Below are positions 5,849 to 6,847 of a stretch of DNA of 6,847 bases, piece by piece. The stretch covers positions 1 to 6,847 of the forward strand of contig JAITAN010000151.1 in NCBI GenBank assembly GCA_031284105.1. The letters are read 5' to 3'. The translations under genes were made by a program, and so were the position numbers. The notes beneath the pieces are model-generated. The model did not search any database, was not told where the DNA came from, and was given only the letters and a program-made list of their open reading frames with translations. Numbering within the stretch: the first letter of the stretch is position 1; every line of letters starts with the position of its first letter. The stretch comes from Treponema sp. GTDB lineage: Bacteria > Spirochaetota > Spirochaetia > Treponematales > Breznakiellaceae.

Positions 5849-6141
5849 GTAAAGCCGCTTGCGTTTAATGCGGGCATCGGCGGTAGTAAACTGCCGACTG
5901 ATTTTACAGGCTTCTTATTGCGTCTCCGGTTCCATGCCGCCGCCTCTGTTCTCATGTGATCTATACGGGGAATCCGTCCCGATAATCCATGGTTGTTTAT
6001 CACGGCAAGCTCTATTTCGGTCATGTTAAGCCAACTCCCCTGCTTTGGCGTGTAACGGATTTCCGGCTTGTCCCGCAGCCGTTTCGCTTCTTCCGCCGAA
6101 AAGGTTTCGTGCAGGCCGGCTATACTATTTGGTTTTATGCC
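5834..6141 (-). pseudogene. IS630-family transposase, C-terminal remnant
   Basis: The open frame from 6141 encodes GLHETFSAEEAKRLRD, then YTPKQGSWLNMTEIELAV, then the AAAWNRRRNKKP segment, all typical of the last third of IS630 DDE transposases. The Glu of WLNMTEIE (codon 6018-6016) corresponds to the third catalytic acidic residue. Near 5902-5906 a short A run has apparently lost one base; the next frame carries the expected ending, SRQFTTADARIK then RLYPQFE, and stops at 5834. The two catalytic Asp residues are absent because of the internal deletion. Not functional. Confidence 0.85.
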
Positions 6142-6157
6142 TCATAAAATATCCTAT

Positions 6158-6183
6158 CCATTGTTTCTATCGTGTCAGGATAC
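6158..6183 (-). repeat. IS630 right terminal inverted repeat
   Basis: Read inward on the minus strand it begins GTATCCTGACA, matching the left end, and is followed outside by TA at 6184-6185. Just inside lie ATG codons that may be the old transposase start. Confidence 0.8.
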
Positions 6184-6333
6184 TAGCCGAATTACACAAC
6201 CAGATATACGCGGAATTGCGGGAAGGAAGAAGCTACGGGGAACTGGCGCAAAAATACGGTTATTCAAAGTCATATATTCGGAAAATTGAACATAAGATAC
6301 TTCGGGAACGCCGCGCCCATGCGTAAGGCGGGA

Positions 6334-6432
6334 ATGACCGAGCCGGAAGGAACAAGATCAGCCGATGCGGAAGTGGAATCTGTAAAACCACCGGTTCTTA
6401 CAAAACCGACTGGACGGGAGGAGTTATTTTAG
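6334..6432 (+). CDS. small open reading frame, 32 residues, unknown
   Basis: ATG at 6334, seven bases after the Mor stop, opens a frame of 32 codons ending TAG at 6430. The product starts MTEPEGTRSADAEVES and ends TGREELF. It is acidic and proline-containing, without a membrane segment. No good ribosome-binding site precedes it. It may instead be the C-terminal end of a larger phage gene, such as one lying just before the tape measure gene, truncated by deletion. I do not recognise it. Confidence 0.3.
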   Translation: MTEPEGTRSADAEVESVKPPVLTKPTGREELF

Positions 6433-6438
6433 AAGGAG
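6433..6438 (+). promoter_or_regulatory. ribosome-binding site before the tape measure fragment
   Basis: AAGGAG lies five bases before ATG 6444-6446. It is the best plus-strand ribosome-binding site in the phage remnant and suggests that a real gene once began here. Confidence 0.55.
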
Positions 6439-6443
6439 ATTTC

Positions 6444-6847
6444 ATGAAAGATAATAATGAAAGCCTCCGAAGTATATTCGCAGTTCGGAACGGCTCGCCG
6501 AAATACCGCGGAACGCCGCGTTCACATCGGACGCGCTCACCCAAGCGGTGGGTGCGGGCGTGGGATCGATGGAGGAGTTTGTGGGAGCCATGCCGCAGGT
6601 AGTGCAAGACTAGACGAGGTGGGTTCCGCGCTTACCTACATCGCCGCGAAGGGGCCGTCCGCGTCCGAGGCGGCGATACAGATTCGGGCCGCGGAAACGG
6701 CGCCGCTCAATCCGAACAAGGAACTATCCGGGGCGCTGAAATCGGCCGGCATTGAATCCGGTTCGGCGATGCTCAAGCAGTACGGACTTGCCGCGTCCCT
6801 CGATATTGTGAAGCAGGCGCGGGCGGGAGTCAGGACGCGATGGCTAA
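6444..6847 (+). pseudogene. phage tail tape measure protein fragment, frameshifted, continues past the window
   Basis: Tape measure proteins set phage tail length. ATG 6444 begins MKDNNESLRSIF in one frame, which stops at TAG near 6600. The likely protein is read in other frames. One, open from 6461, gives ERLAEIPRN, AAFTSDALTQAVGAGVG and MEEFVGAMPQVVQD before TAG at 6611. The next, from 6607, gives RLDEVGSALTYIAAKGPSA, SEAAIQIRAAE, LNPNKELSGALKSAGI and MLKQYGLAASLDIVKQ. After about 6812 a third frame gives AGGSQDAMA. The amphipathic Ala-rich pattern with an AAKG.SASEA segment resembles the TP901-type tape measure core. Several small deletions have broken it. The rest lies to the right. Confidence 0.65.

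Larger units (their letters stand above)
5823..6183 (-). mobile_element. IS630-family relic with intact ends, MITE-like
   Basis: A 361-base element bounded by terminal inverted repeats (5823-5848 and 6158-6183) that match at 20 of 26 positions, the outer 11 perfectly (GTATCCTGACA). TA lies on each side (5821-5822 and 6184-6185), the expected IS630 target duplication. With the flanking bases the inverted repeat is 13 bases, CTAGTATCCTGAC. Full members are about 1.1 kb, so roughly two thirds has been lost from the middle. What remains of the transposase is its C-terminal third, plus short sequence next to the other end containing possible old start codons. It may still be mobilisable in trans by a related transposase. 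Confidence 0.85.
5799..6326 (+). pseudogene. Mor-type transcription activator of a Mu-like phage, split by an IS630 relic
   Basis: In Mu-like phages Mor activates the middle promoter by binding DNA as a dimer. The left piece encodes NIYFPKRIGL (about 5799-5822). The right piece (6186-6326) encodes AELHNQIYAELREG, then YGELAQKYGYSKSYIRKI, a clear Mor-type helix-turn-helix, and ends RRAHA with TAA at 6324. Removing 5823-6185 joins both pieces in one frame. The IYFPK signature and the HTH are the recognisable Mor parts. The N-terminal dimerisation region is missing and is replaced by the end of the DUF3164-type fragment. PK to the helix is about two residues shorter than I expect. A reading frame still enters the right piece from within the IS, but lacks the N-terminal domain. 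Confidence 0.7.

Noticed and set aside
6398..6607. 69-codon minus-strand frame
   Set aside because: It is opposite the tape measure fragment, has no ribosome-binding site, and its His/Arg-rich composition is typical of an antisense frame.

Overview
The window looks like a chromosomal segment of a spirochaete, most likely a Treponema-type organism with moderate GC. This is an inference from three things: a fused 3-dehydroquinate dehydratase/shikimate dehydrogenase, a DUF6062-type Cys/His protein, and short lipoprotein or SPase I signal peptides on the flanking genes. No rRNA, tRNA or CRISPR array was seen.

Layout. Positions 1-426 hold no complete gene. They contain a near-consensus minus-strand promoter (64-92) that probably serves a gene running off the left edge. 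Positions 427-5045 are a tightly packed five-gene minus-strand operon. In transcription order it encodes a small secreted protein of unknown role, aroD-aroE fusion, rpiA, a DUF6062-type protein, and a lipoprotein of glycoside hydrolase family 3 (GH3, NagZ-like). Intergenic gaps are 9-14 bases, and the last two genes overlap by 4 bases at a TTGA stop/start. A promoter at 5052-5081 sits so close to the first ATG that the mRNA may be leaderless.

Positions about 5100-6847 are a graveyard of mobile DNA. On the plus strand lie broken pieces of a Mu-like prophage: a DUF3164-type gene fragment with an internal TAG, a Mor-type activator, and a frameshifted tail tape measure protein. These normally lie far apart in a Mu-like genome, so large deletions have joined them. 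Two internally deleted insertion sequences are nested in the remnant on the minus strand: an IS3-family relic (about 5121-5608) and an IS630-family relic (5823-6183). The IS630 relic has clear terminal inverted repeats and flanking TA, and removing it with one TA restores the Mor reading frame.

How the genes work together: AroDE supplies shikimate for aromatic amino acids and RpiA connects to the pentose phosphate pathway, so those two fit as central metabolism. The GH3 lipoprotein suggests peptidoglycan or glycan turnover at the envelope. The secreted protein and the DUF6062 protein have no assigned role. I found no convincing novel defence or biosynthetic system; the most distinctive parts are the nested prophage/IS relic and the possible leaderless operon start.
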